From assembly GCA_946549155.1 (NCBI GenBank), contig CAMNQN010000078.1:1-13137 (forward strand): 13,137 bases of DNA. The letters run 5' to 3'. The notes beneath the pieces are model-generated. The model was not told where the DNA came from and made no database searches. It saw only the letters and a list, made by a program, of their open reading frames with translations. Shown here piece by piece: positions 1 to 6,561 of the stretch. Origin of the DNA: an uncultured Lachnospiraceae bacterium. GTDB lineage: Bacteria > Bacillota > Clostridia > Lachnospirales > Lachnospiraceae. Position numbers and translations under genes: made by a program. Every line of letters starts with the position of its first letter. Position 1 is the stretch's first letter.

Positions 1-1
1 T

Positions 2-718
2 CCCCGCTTTAATGTGGTTTCTCTTCCGTATGTTTTTGAGTCTTACGAGGATGTGGACGCTGTGATGGAAGGGGAAGGCGGACAGGCGCTGAAGGATGTG
101 CTGGCGGAATACGGCCTGGTATGCGGAGGTATCGCGGAGAATGGCTTCCGTCAGATCACCAACTCCAAGAAACCCATCACCTCTGTAGCGGACCTTTCCG
201 ATATTAAGATGCGGATCTGTTCCAATGATCTTTGTGCCGAGGTGTACAAGGAGTGGGGATGTGACGCCACGGTTATGAACTGGTCTGAGACGTACACTGC
301 TTTGCAGCAGGGGACTGTGGACGGTGAGGAAAATCCGGAAACCGCCATTGCTTCTGCGTCTGTGCAGGATGTACAGGACTATATTTCCCTGTGGAACGCA
401 TACTATGACTGCCTGTTCTTCTGCATAAACGGAAACGCGTACAATCAGTTCACCGATGAGCAGAAAGCGGTGATTGATGCGAATGCCGCAAAGGCGGTAG
501 AATATCAGAAAACCATCAACCGTGAGAATGTGGACGAGCTGGTGGCTCAGTGGACGGAATCCGGCGATATGCAGGTAACTCCTCTGGATGAGATTGATAC
601 CGACTCTTTCAGGGAGGCATCCGCAGGTGCCGCTGACTGGTACATCGCGCAGCTGGTAAGCCAGAAGGGTATGAGCGAGGAGGATGCGGCTGCGTTTGTG
701 GCACATTTCCAGAAATAA
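2..718 (+). CDS. dctP: TRAP transporter solute-binding protein DctP, C-terminal part (5' truncated by window edge)
   Basis: This is the periplasmic/extracytoplasmic receptor of a tripartite ATP-independent (TRAP) transporter, which binds a small organic acid and hands it to the DctQ/DctM membrane subunits. The frame is open from base 2 with no start codon. The segments FNVVSLPYVFES, ADLSDIKMRICSND, MNWSETYTALQQGTVDGEENP and ISLWNAYYDCLFFCINGNAYN follow the DctP family pattern; the TALQQGTVDGEENP stretch is the typical ligand-pocket motif. About 239 residues are present of the usual 330-350, so the signal peptide and first lobe lie outside the window. No dctQ or dctM follows, because a convergent gene begins 11 bp downstream. 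dctP is therefore the last gene of its unit, or the other subunits lie upstream. The GTG at 14 is internal, not a start. The substrate cannot be read from this fragment. Confidence 0.93.
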   Translation, partial: PRFNVVSLPYVFESYEDVDAVMEGEGGQALKDVLAEYGLVCGGIAENGFRQITNSKKPITSVADLSDIKMRICSNDLCAEVYKEWGCDATVMNWSETYTALQQGTVDGEENPETAIASASVQDVQDYISLWNAYYDCLFFCINGNAYNQFTDEQKAVIDANAAKAVEYQKTINRENVDELVAQWTESGDMQVTPLDEIDTDSFREASAGAADWYIAQLVSQKGMSEEDAAAFVAHFQK

Positions 719-729
719 AAAACGCTGTG

Positions 730-1323
730 TCAGAAAAGGCCCATGATTCGCAGCGCGCACCACACAAGAAGCAGCGACATCACAAAATTCATCTGTTTGT
801 AGCGGGAGGCGTACAGCTGCTTTAACAGGCTTCCCGCAAAGGCCCAGATCAGATTCCCCACTGCCCCCAGAAACATCAGGTAGATGGCAAAGAGGAGCAG
901 TACCGGTATGGTGTTCTCACAGGGCAGGATGTAAGAGGAAAACATGGTCAGGCCGTAGAGAATGATTTTTACATTCAGAAGCTGGAGGAACAGTCCCATA
1001 AAATAGGAAGGCGCTTTTTCAGAGGCGTTCTCTCCAGGAGGCAGGCGGTGAAAGGTCTGCCAGGCCAGAAACAGGATGTAGGCGGCCCCTATGTATTTCA
1101 AAAAGGGTTGGATGCCGGGAATAATTTTCCCCAGGGTACTGCAAAAGATGCCGCTTGCACACATCAGTGTCAGGGAACCGGTCCAGATGCCAAGCATCAG
1201 CTTTAAGTTTTTTTTGAGGCCGTATTTGCTGGCTGTAGACAGAAGCAGGATATTGTTTGGTCCGGGGGACCATACGGTGATGCAGGCGGTGAGCGTCATT
1301 TCAGCGAAAGTGGCAAGGTTCAT
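730..1323 (-). CDS. LysE/RhtB family amino-acid exporter
   Basis: A 197-aa integral membrane protein of the LysE translocator superfamily, which exports amino acids or related metabolites using the proton gradient. The start is MNLATFAEM at 1323, preceded by an AGAAAGGA Shine-Dalgarno about 10 bases upstream. The frame stays open upstream to 1410, but that extension has no ribosome site and is not hydrophobic. The N-terminal helix carries the family motif SPGPNN at about residues 19-24, followed by a run of charged residues (KYGLKKNLK) and five or six hydrophobic segments, with the last near the C-terminus (FVMSLLLVWCALRIMGLF). Length matches the family norm of about 200 aa. It is convergent with dctP, with only 11 bp between the stop codons and no clear terminator there. 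Substrate specificity cannot be inferred. Confidence 0.88.
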   Translation of the reverse strand: MNLATFAEMTLTACITVWSPGPNNILLLSTASKYGLKKNLKLMLGIWTGSLTLMCASGIFCSTLGKIIPGIQPFLKYIGAAYILFLAWQTFHRLPPGENASEKAPSYFMGLFLQLLNVKIILYGLTMFSSYILPCENTIPVLLLFAIYLMFLGAVGNLIWAFAGSLLKQLYASRYKQMNFVMSLLLVWCALRIMGLF

Positions 1324-1375
1324 TATGGGAAAGTCCTTTCTGAGTAAGTGTAGGCTGGCTGTTTGAGCCACAGTA

Positions 1376-1404
1376 AGTATATCACGAAGGCAGCGTCTTG
1401 CCCA
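1376..1404 (-). promoter_or_regulatory. Possible promoter of the LysE-type gene
   Basis: On the minus strand TGGGCA (1404-1399) is followed after 17 bp by TATACT (1381-1376), about 50 bp upstream of the LysE start. The -10 is one base from consensus; the -35 matches at four of six positions. The -35 box lies in the loop of the 1385-1434 inverted repeat. Confidence 0.35.
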
Positions 1405-1434
1405 GAGCAATCTGGAAGGAAGGCGCTGCCTTCG
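1385..1434. repeat. 11-bp perfect inverted repeat upstream of the LysE-type gene
   Basis: CGAAGGCAGCG at 1385-1395 is the exact reverse complement of CGCTGCCTTCG at 1424-1434, separated by 28 bp. No T-run follows it on either strand, so it is not a standard terminator. Its position over the probable promoter suggests an operator or an mRNA-leader structure; this is inference. Confidence 0.5.
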
Positions 1435-1464
1435 AAATTTGCTTCATTCCTATTTTGTGATCTG

Positions 1465-1558
1465 TTTGTGTTTGGTTAATTACCCGGACGCAGGAAGAGG
1501 CGGCCCTGCCCGCCCGGCCCCGTCTTTTCCTGCGTCCTGATAATTAACAAAACACAAA
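1465..1558. repeat. Long imperfect palindrome (37-nt arms, 20-nt centre)
   Basis: The left arm (1465-1501) and right arm (1522-1558) match in inverted orientation at 32 of 37 positions. Two uninterrupted cores pair exactly: GTTAATTA (1475-1482) with TAATTAAC (1541-1548), and GGACGCAGGAA (1486-1496) with TTCCTGCGTCC (1526-1536). The 20-nt centre is C-rich. It lies between the divergent LysE-type and Y-family polymerase genes and encodes nothing. No U-run follows, so it does not look like an ordinary terminator. It could be a REP/MITE-like repeat element or a cruciform-forming regulatory site. Confidence 0.75.
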
Positions 1559-1577
1559 GAACTGAAGGGGGAGTGCG

Positions 1578-1607
1578 TTGACAGAAGCGTCTGCGGAGGG
1601 ATATAGT
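1578..1607 (+). promoter_or_regulatory. Promoter for the polymerase/yolD-like operon
   Basis: A consensus -35 TTGACA (1578-1583) is followed by an 18-bp spacer and TATAGT (1602-1607), one base from the -10 consensus. The predicted transcript starts near 1614, leaving a leader of about 65 nt before the ATG at 1680. I found no clear LexA box (GAACnnnnGTTC type) overlapping it. Confidence 0.6.
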
Positions 1608-1679
1608 AAAGGGGATAATGTGTGCCGGCGGATATTTTTAAACGATGGCGATGGTTGGCTGGAAAAGGAGGAGGGGAAG

Positions 1680-3227
1680 ATGGAAAAGAAAGAACGAAGG
1701 TATGTGGCCATTGATCTGAAATCTTTTTATGCTTCTGTGGAGTGTGTGGAGCGGGGGCTGGATGCGCTGACTACAAACCTGGTGGTGGCAGATGTGAGCC
1801 GGACAGAGAAAACGATTTGTCTGGCGGTATCTCCCTCCCTGAAGGCCTGGGGGATTCCCGGGAGGGCACGGCTGTTTGAGGTGGTGGAACGGGTGCGGGA
1901 GGTAAATATGGAGCGGCGGCTTCTGGCACCGGGCGGAGCGTTTGCAGGTTCCTCCTCCAATGCCCTGGAACTGCAGGCGCATCCGGAGCTGGCGCTGGAT
2001 TATTTGGTGGCGGAGCCCCGAATGGCCTACTATATGGAATACAGCACCCGGATTTATCAGATTTATCTGAACTATATTGCTCCGGAGGACATTCATGTGT
2101 ATTCCATCGATGAAGTGTTTCTGGATGTGACGGACTATCTGGAGGTCCACCGGATGACGCCCCGGGAGCTGGCCAGAACAATGATTCAGGATGTACTGGA
2201 TCATACCGGAATCACTGCCACGGCGGGGATTGGGCCTAATCTGTATCTGTGCAAGGTAGCCATGGATATTGAGGCGAAGCACATTGCGCCGGATCAGAAT
2301 GGGGTGAGGATTGCGGAGCTGGACGAAATTTCCTATCGGCAGAAGCTTTGGTCCCATCGGCCGCTGACAGATTTCTGGCGTGTGGGAAGGGGATATGCGA
2401 AGAAGCTGGAGGAGCAGGGCTTGTATACCATGGGGGATATTGCCCGGTGCTCTTTGGGGAAGGAGACGGATTATTACAATGAGGAACTGCTGTATGGGAT
2501 GTTCGGCATTAACGCGGAGCTTCTGATCGACCATGCCTGGGGATGGGAACCCTGTGGGATGAAGGAGATTAAAGCATACCGGCCGGATTCCAGGAGCCTG
2601 GGTTCCGGCCAGGTGCTGCATTGCCCCTATTCCTTTGAGAAGGCCCGGCTGGTGGTACGGGAAATGGCGGATCAGTTGGCCCTGGATCTGGTGGATAAGC
2701 GGCTGGTGACCGGCCAGATTGTTTTGACAGTGGGGTATGATATTGAAAATTTGAGGCGGCCAGAGGGGGAAAGCAGATACCAGGGGAAGGTGTCTACAGA
2801 TCATTATGGGCGCAGTGTGCCGAAGCATGCTCATGGAACCGTGAATTTTGAGCAAATGACTTCCTCCGGGAAAGAACTGGTGGAAGCCGTGACAAAGCTG
2901 TATGACCGTATTGTAGACCGGAAGCTTTTGGTGAGAAGGATTTATGTAACGGCGAATCGGGTGATGGAGGAGGGCAGCCTGACCCGGAAGGAAACCTATG
3001 AGCAATTAGAGCTTTTCGTGGATTACGGCGCGGAGAGCGGGCAGGCAGAGAACGCAAGGCAAAGGGAGCAGGAGGCTTTGGCCAGGGAGAGGGAGCACAG
3101 AATGCAGCAGGCGATGCTGGATATTAAAAAAAAGTTTGGAAAGAATGCGATTTTGAAGGGTATGAATCTGCAGGAGGGAGCGACTGCCCGGGAGAGAAAT
3201 GAGCAGATTGGGGGACATAAGGCATAG
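1680..3227 (+). CDS. Y-family DNA polymerase (UmuC/UvrX-like, translesion)
   Basis: A 515-aa Y-family polymerase, predicted to copy past DNA lesions at stalled forks. The ATG at 1680 has a strong AAGGAGGAGGGG site just upstream; the open frame back to 1578 only overlaps the promoter. Catalytic motifs are visible: VAIDLKSFYASVE at residues 9-21 (first metal-binding Asp at 12, steric-gate region F16/Y17) and SIDEVFLDV at 142-150 (Asp144/Glu145). Then come a helix-hairpin-helix (FWRVGRGYAKKLEEQGLYTMGDIA) and a little-finger region. QLELF at 442-446 fits the beta-clamp-binding pentapeptide. The length and the long insert between the metal motifs resemble Bacillus UvrX/YqjW rather than DinB (about 350-420 aa). 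The last 60 residues are charged and helical. The YolD-like gene 31 bp downstream supports the assignment. Confidence 0.93.
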   Translation: MEKKERRYVAIDLKSFYASVECVERGLDALTTNLVVADVSRTEKTICLAVSPSLKAWGIPGRARLFEVVERVREVNMERRLLAPGGAFAGSSSNALELQAHPELALDYLVAEPRMAYYMEYSTRIYQIYLNYIAPEDIHVYSIDEVFLDVTDYLEVHRMTPRELARTMIQDVLDHTGITATAGIGPNLYLCKVAMDIEAKHIAPDQNGVRIAELDEISYRQKLWSHRPLTDFWRVGRGYAKKLEEQGLYTMGDIARCSLGKETDYYNEELLYGMFGINAELLIDHAWGWEPCGMKEIKAYRPDSRSLGSGQVLHCPYSFEKARLVVREMADQLALDLVDKRLVTGQIVLTVGYDIENLRRPEGESRYQGKVSTDHYGRSVPKHAHGTVNFEQMTSSGKELVEAVTKLYDRIVDRKLLVRRIYVTANRVMEEGSLTRKETYEQLELFVDYGAESGQAENARQREQEALAREREHRMQQAMLDIKKKFGKNAILKGMNLQEGATARERNEQIGGHKA

Positions 3228-3258
3228 AGGAATGTGGAGAGAAGGATAGGAGGCGGGT

Positions 3259-3765
3259 ATGAAAAGAAAGGAACCGGATAGAGCGGGACAGGGAAAGAAG
3301 ACGGAAGCAGTGGGGAAGGAGCATATGCGGGAAAATGGCAGGGATACAGAGGAGGAGCGTTGGGAGTATGGGGATTTACTGTATCTGCCTCATCACATTT
3401 CTGTCAGGCATCCGCCTATGTCTGTCGCAGATCGGGCAGCCCAGTTTTCTCCCTTTGCCGCATTGACCGGTTATGACGCGGCGGTGCAGGAGACGGCGAG
3501 GCTGACGCAGGAGCGGGTGGAATTGGATGAGAGCCAGAAGGAAATGATAAATGAGAAAATTCAGCGGCTTTTGGAGCAGCTTCGGAAGAAAGAGCATCCG
3601 ATTTGGAAGATTACTTATTTTCAGCCGGATCAATGGAAAGAGGGAGGCTGCTACCGGACTGTGGCCGGGAAAGTGAAAAAGATTGGGGGTATTGGGACGG
3701 AGCTTGTGATGGAGGATGGGGTGAGGATTAGTGTGGAGGAGATTTTTGGAATGGAGGAAGAGTAA
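3259..3765 (+). CDS. YolD-like family protein
   Basis: A 168-aa YolD-like protein, the usual small partner encoded beside UvrX-type polymerases in Firmicutes. Its molecular role is not settled; a UmuD-like accessory role in translesion synthesis has been suggested from gene neighbourhood. The core PPMSVADRAAQFSPFAALTG at about residues 53-72 is the family signature, followed by a helical segment (ETARLTQERVELDESQKEMINEKIQRLLEQL, split here only for reference) and a beta-rich C-terminal part. The first 35 residues are highly charged and probably disordered. The start has an AGGAGG site with good spacing. It follows the polymerase by 31 bp and is almost certainly in the same transcript. Confidence 0.88.
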   Translation: MKRKEPDRAGQGKKTEAVGKEHMRENGRDTEEERWEYGDLLYLPHHISVRHPPMSVADRAAQFSPFAALTGYDAAVQETARLTQERVELDESQKEMINEKIQRLLEQLRKKEHPIWKITYFQPDQWKEGGCYRTVAGKVKKIGGIGTELVMEDGVRISVEEIFGMEEE

Positions 3766-3864
3766 GCACTAGGTGGACCGGCAGGCGGCGGGCAGCGGTG
3801 GACTGCTGGTTTACTGCGGCGGGCAGGGGGATTTTGCTGCCGCCTTCCCGTTAATTACGAATTA

Positions 3865-3889
3865 GGGGCTGCCATTTTGCGGCAGCCCC
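3865..3889. repeat. Hairpin, 9-bp stem, intergenic
   Basis: GGGGCTGCC (3865-3873) pairs perfectly with GGCAGCCCC (3881-3889) across a 7-nt loop. No strong T-run follows on either strand, though on the minus strand an A+T-rich stretch follows, so it may help end the sodC-like transcript. An 11-nt direct repeat (GCGGCGGGCAG at 3785-3795 and 3816-3826) lies between it and the yolD-like stop. Nothing in 3766-3953 looks coding. Confidence 0.5.
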
Positions 3890-3922
3890 GTGCCGGATTT
3901 GCGCTGCGAAGCAGCAATTTCC

Positions 3923-3962
3923 CTAAGGAAATGCTGAATTAATCAGCATTTCCTTAGTTTTT
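3923..3962 (+). terminator. Intrinsic terminator of the polymerase/yolD-like operon
   Basis: CTAAGGAAATGCTGA (3923-3937) pairs perfectly with TCAGCATTTCCTTAG (3943-3957) around a 5-nt loop, followed by TTTTT. The 15-bp stem plus U-run is a strong rho-independent terminator for rightward transcription. Its right arm contains the stop codon of the convergent sodC-like gene and the T-run is that gene's final lysine/asparagine codons read in reverse. Confidence 0.85.
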
Positions 3963-4463
3963 CCGGATTTCTCCGCAGGCGATCATAGCCCCCGCGTTTC
4001 CGGAGGGCTGGGTGTGGTAGTCGTCGGCGTTTAGATGCACGATGGCGGTTCTGCCAATGACCTCCGGCGGGGTAAAGCGGTCCGTGTACAAAATCTGAAA
4101 TGCAGTGCCGTGGTTTGACAGCAGAAGCGGCAGGTCTCCGGCATGCTGGGGATGGGGACAGTTTTCGGGATTAAAGTGGGTGCCCGCATCCGCGAAGGGG
4201 TTTTCCGGAGTGCCGGTGCAGGTTTTGCCCTCATGGATGTGGAAGGCGCACAGCTTTGCCTCGCAGGCCTGCTCCGGGGCAGGAAGGCCGGTGAGGTATA
4301 CGAAAACCAGGGTGCCATTCCAGAAGGGGTAAAAAAGTGCAGTTCCGGACAGGGTTGGGTAGCTGCGGTTTCCGCGGATATCAGCCATTGCCTCCGGTTC
4401 GCAGGAGGAGAGAAGAGAAGACAGCTCCTGCAGCTTTTCGTGACCTGTCTGCAGCATATCCAT
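3954..4463 (-). CDS. sodC: Cu/Zn superoxide dismutase-like protein
   Basis: A 169-aa protein of the Cu/Zn superoxide dismutase family, expected to convert superoxide to peroxide and oxygen. All metal ligands are in place: His75 and His77 (FHIHEG), His96 (HFNP), His104, His107 and Asp110 (HPQHAGDLP), and His143 (IVHLNADD). Cys82 and Cys163 fit the conserved disulfide. The position of the active-site guiding arginine (GNAGSR in well-studied enzymes) is Met160 here (GNAGAM), so activity may be reduced. There is no signal peptide, unlike many bacterial SodC, so it probably acts in the cytosol or spore. AGGAG lies 7 bases before the ATG, inside the end of the upstream catalase gene, whose stop is 3 bp away. 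The two are one operon, giving a superoxide-to-peroxide-to-water pair probably linked to sporulation. Confidence 0.87.
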   Translation of the reverse strand: MDMLQTGHEKLQELSSLLSSCEPEAMADIRGNRSYPTLSGTALFYPFWNGTLVFVYLTGLPAPEQACEAKLCAFHIHEGKTCTGTPENPFADAGTHFNPENCPHPQHAGDLPLLLSNHGTAFQILYTDRFTPPEVIGRTAIVHLNADDYHTQPSGNAGAMIACGEIRKN

Positions 4464-4466
4464 AGC

Positions 4467-5003
4467 TTAGCTCCTATCGCATTGAACCGGGGCGTCAAAG
4501 CTTGGGTTAAATGCGTAGAAGTTTTTGGAATCCAACTGGTCTCTTACGCTGGTGAGCGCCTCCCCAAAGCGCTGGAAGTGCACAATTTCCCGGGCCCGCA
4601 GGAAGCGGATGGGATCAGCCACCTCCGGGTCTTTTACAAGCCGCAGAATGTTGTCGTAGGTGAGGCGGGCTTTCTGCTCCGCCGCCATATCCTCATACAG
4701 ATCGGCGATGGGATCGCCGGTGGACTGGATCTGGGAAGCGGAGAAGGGGAAGCCGCCGGCAGACTGGGGAAAGATGCCCACTGTGTGGTCTGCGTAGTAG
4801 GGGGCGAAGCCGGAGGCTTCGATTTCCTCCAGGGTCAGGCAGCGGGTGAGCTGGTGCACGATGGTGGCCACAATCTCAAGATGAGCCAGTTCCTCCGTAC
4901 CTATATCGGTGAGCACTGCCGCTGCGGTGCGGTTTGGCGCTGTGTAGCGCTGGGAGAGATAGCGCATGGACGCGCCCATCTCACCGTCGGGCCCTCCGTA
5001 CTG
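4467..5003 (-). pseudogene. cotJC: CotJC-like manganese catalase, 3' part (5' end displaced by element insertion)
   Basis: This is the C-terminal 178 residues of a spore-coat Mn-catalase of the CotJC family. Family homology runs from QYGGPDGE through MGASMRYLSQRY, LTDIGTEELAHLE, GDPIADLYEDMAAEQKARLTYDN (broken here: GDPIADLYEDM, AAEQKARLTYDN) and REIVHFQRFGE to SKNFYAFNPSFD. The usual first 30 or so residues (start about MWIYEKKLQYPV) are missing. The frame is open for 20-odd further codons upstream but has no start codon before an in-frame TGA. The first ATG, at 4979, has no ribosome site, and starting there would drop the Glu of DGE, which I take to be the first manganese ligand. Homology stops at about 5003, 35 bp from the stop of a serine recombinase. 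The gene is probably split by the prophage rather than decayed, since the remaining codons are intact. It could be restored by excision. Confidence 0.85.
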
Positions 5004-5053
5004 CGGTAACAGATGGAGTCGGAAAAACCGCGTAAAATCAACATTTTTCCGAC
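4990..5053. other. Prophage/host junction (candidate att half-site)
   Basis: On the left the sequence encodes conserved CotJC residues (QYGG ends at 5003); on the right, from 5038, it encodes the C-terminus of the serine recombinase. The crossover should therefore fall in about 5000-5038. Large serine recombinases commonly have their phage attachment site next to their own gene, as here. The other junction lies outside the window, so the exact core dinucleotide cannot be fixed. Confidence 0.7.
5018..5053. repeat. 10-bp perfect inverted repeat at the recombinase 3' end
   Basis: GTCGGAAAAA (5018-5027) is the exact reverse complement of TTTTTCCGAC (5044-5053); the 16-bp spacer holds the recombinase stop codon. 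It may be a recombinase-binding palindrome of the attachment site or a weak terminator for the recombinase mRNA. No free U-run follows on the minus strand. Confidence 0.6.
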
Positions 5054-6477
5054 ATGTAAAGTCGAAACGTCAGTGTATTCTCAGCGCGATTCCAGATTAT
5101 TTCCTCCACAACAGATCGGATGAAAATTCCCTTGGTTTCATAATCCGCTCCATCATCATTAAGCACATCATAGACGCTCTGAATATTTGCGAGCATTTGA
5201 TTGCGATCGGAAATCTCATCACGCACAGCAGAAGTAGATAACTGATTTTTAAGATCTGATATACGGGCACGTTCTTTTGAGAGCATTTCTTTGTTGGATC
5301 GGTATTCCTCCAGAGTATCAATGCCTGCCTGATAAGCTTCCTTGATACGGATTTCTCTTTGATCCAGTTTTTTTAGTTCCTGATCGTACAGTTCAAATTC
5401 GCTGTTATTTACTTCAGCTGCCTGCGATTTGTAGGAAAATGTGAAATCCGATCCACCAAGAAGCTTTTCAAAATATTCCATCACACCAGCTATCAGCTTT
5501 TTTTCGCTGATATAAGATCCGTCCGGGTGCATGCCTTTTGCATATTTCCAGCAGTTAAAATACCGGTCCCTGGATCCGTTGAATGATAAAGACGCACCGC
5601 AGATAGAGCATTTCACCAGGCCGGACAGCCAGTGGCTGCAGGTGGAAACATTGCGGCGGCGTTTTGGCTGGAATTCAGTATCGAGACGATCATTCGCGGT
5701 CTGAAATTGATCAGGTGTGATGAATGTTTCGTGAACACCATCCCGTTCTATATCGTTCCAGATAATTTTTCCGATATAAAATCTGTTCCTCAGGATATAT
5801 TCAATGTTCCTTTTTTCAAACCGATTTCCGCGTTTCGTTAGAACACCCATTTTATTCAGACTTCTGGCAATTGCAGTAAGATCTCTGTGGTGATCGACGT
5901 ACTGAGAAAACACATATTTTACAATTTTCGCTTCTTCCGGAAGAACCTCAAAAGGCTGGCCGTGCCCGGGAGACATATAACCAATACTTGGAGTAGTCTG
6001 ATATCCTCCGCGCATGGCCTTCTCCGTCATTCCTCGGACAACCTCTCCGGACAGATTGATGGAGTAATATTCATCCATCCATTCTATGATGCGCTCGATC
6101 AAACTTCCGAAAGGACCATCAATCAACGGTTCTGTGATGCTGATCACATCAATCCCGTACTGCTTTTTGAGCATTGATTTATACACAATGCTTTCTTCCT
6201 GGTTTCTTGCAAAACGGGAAAACTTCCATACCAGGATAGACTGGAAAGGTTTCTCTGGAGATTTTGCAAGTCCGATCATGCGTTGGAACTCCGGGCGTTT
6301 ATCTGCTTTCCTTCCGGAAATCCCATTTTCCACAAAGATCATATCAGGAGATACAAACATATTATGGGACTTCGCGTAATCCAGAAGCAGGCGCTTCTGA
6401 GCATCTGGAGAAAGCTCTTCTTGGCGATCGGTACTTACACGAACATACAGCGCAGCATCATGCAGGGATTTCTCCAT
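5038..6477 (-). CDS. Large serine recombinase (site-specific integrase of the prophage)
   Basis: A 479-aa large serine recombinase, predicted to integrate and excise the element by double-strand exchange between attP and attB. The start at 6477 has GGAGGT with ideal spacing; the longer open frame from 6525 lacks one. The resolvase domain covers about residues 7-150, with the nucleophile Ser15 in ALYVRVSTDRQ and the arginines of KFSRFARN near 88-91. The recombinase domain follows (about 165-275), then a zinc ribbon with Cys290, Cys293 and Cys309 (CSICGASL, YFNCWKYAKGMH) and a coiled coil at about 360-416. All expected domains are present, so it looks active. It points toward the interrupted cotJC gene and ends 35 bp from it. 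A directionality factor, needed for excision in this class, is not obvious in the window. Confidence 0.95.
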   Translation of the reverse strand: MEKSLHDAALYVRVSTDRQEELSPDAQKRLLLDYAKSHNMFVSPDMIFVENGISGRKADKRPEFQRMIGLAKSPEKPFQSILVWKFSRFARNQEESIVYKSMLKKQYGIDVISITEPLIDGPFGSLIERIIEWMDEYYSINLSGEVVRGMTEKAMRGGYQTTPSIGYMSPGHGQPFEVLPEEAKIVKYVFSQYVDHHRDLTAIARSLNKMGVLTKRGNRFEKRNIEYILRNRFYIGKIIWNDIERDGVHETFITPDQFQTANDRLDTEFQPKRRRNVSTCSHWLSGLVKCSICGASLSFNGSRDRYFNCWKYAKGMHPDGSYISEKKLIAGVMEYFEKLLGGSDFTFSYKSQAAEVNNSEFELYDQELKKLDQREIRIKEAYQAGIDTLEEYRSNKEMLSKERARISDLKNQLSTSAVRDEISDRNQMLANIQSVYDVLNDDGADYETKGIFIRSVVEEIIWNRAENTLTFRLYMSEKC

Positions 6478-6526
6478 TTTACCACCTCCGATTATACATA
6501 TTATAAAAGAGTATAAAAAATACACC

Positions 6527-6555
6527 TACACAGGTGCGGAGGATTGTGGTATAAT
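6527..6555 (+). promoter_or_regulatory. Extended -10 promoter for the predicted small RNA
   Basis: TACACA (6527-6532, four of six to the -35 consensus), a 17-bp spacer, then TGGTATAAT with a perfect -10 hexamer at 6550-6555 and the extended -10 TG. Start of transcription is predicted near 6562. The -10 sits inside a perfect 9-bp inverted repeat (GGTATAATC 6549-6557, GATTATACC 6572-6580), which creates a second TATAAT facing the other way toward the recombinase. Confidence 0.6.
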
Positions 6556-6561
6556 CTTCTT

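Noticed and set aside
1578..1679. N-terminal extension of the polymerase from TTG 1578
   Set aside because: The TTG is part of the TTGACA promoter element and has no ribosome site, while ATG 1680 has a very strong one.
1638..3005. 455-aa open frame on the minus strand
   Set aside because: It lies wholly opposite the Y-family polymerase, whose motifs are clear; the frame is rich in His, Pro, Leu and Gln without domain character, a mirror effect of G+C-rich codons.
4143..5009. 288-aa open frame on the plus strand
   Set aside because: It is antisense to the sodC-like and cotJC-like genes, which have recognisable family motifs and a ribosome site between them; the plus-strand product has none.
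5632..6516. Several 70-100 aa plus-strand frames
   Set aside because: All lie opposite the serine recombinase domains and have no independent support.
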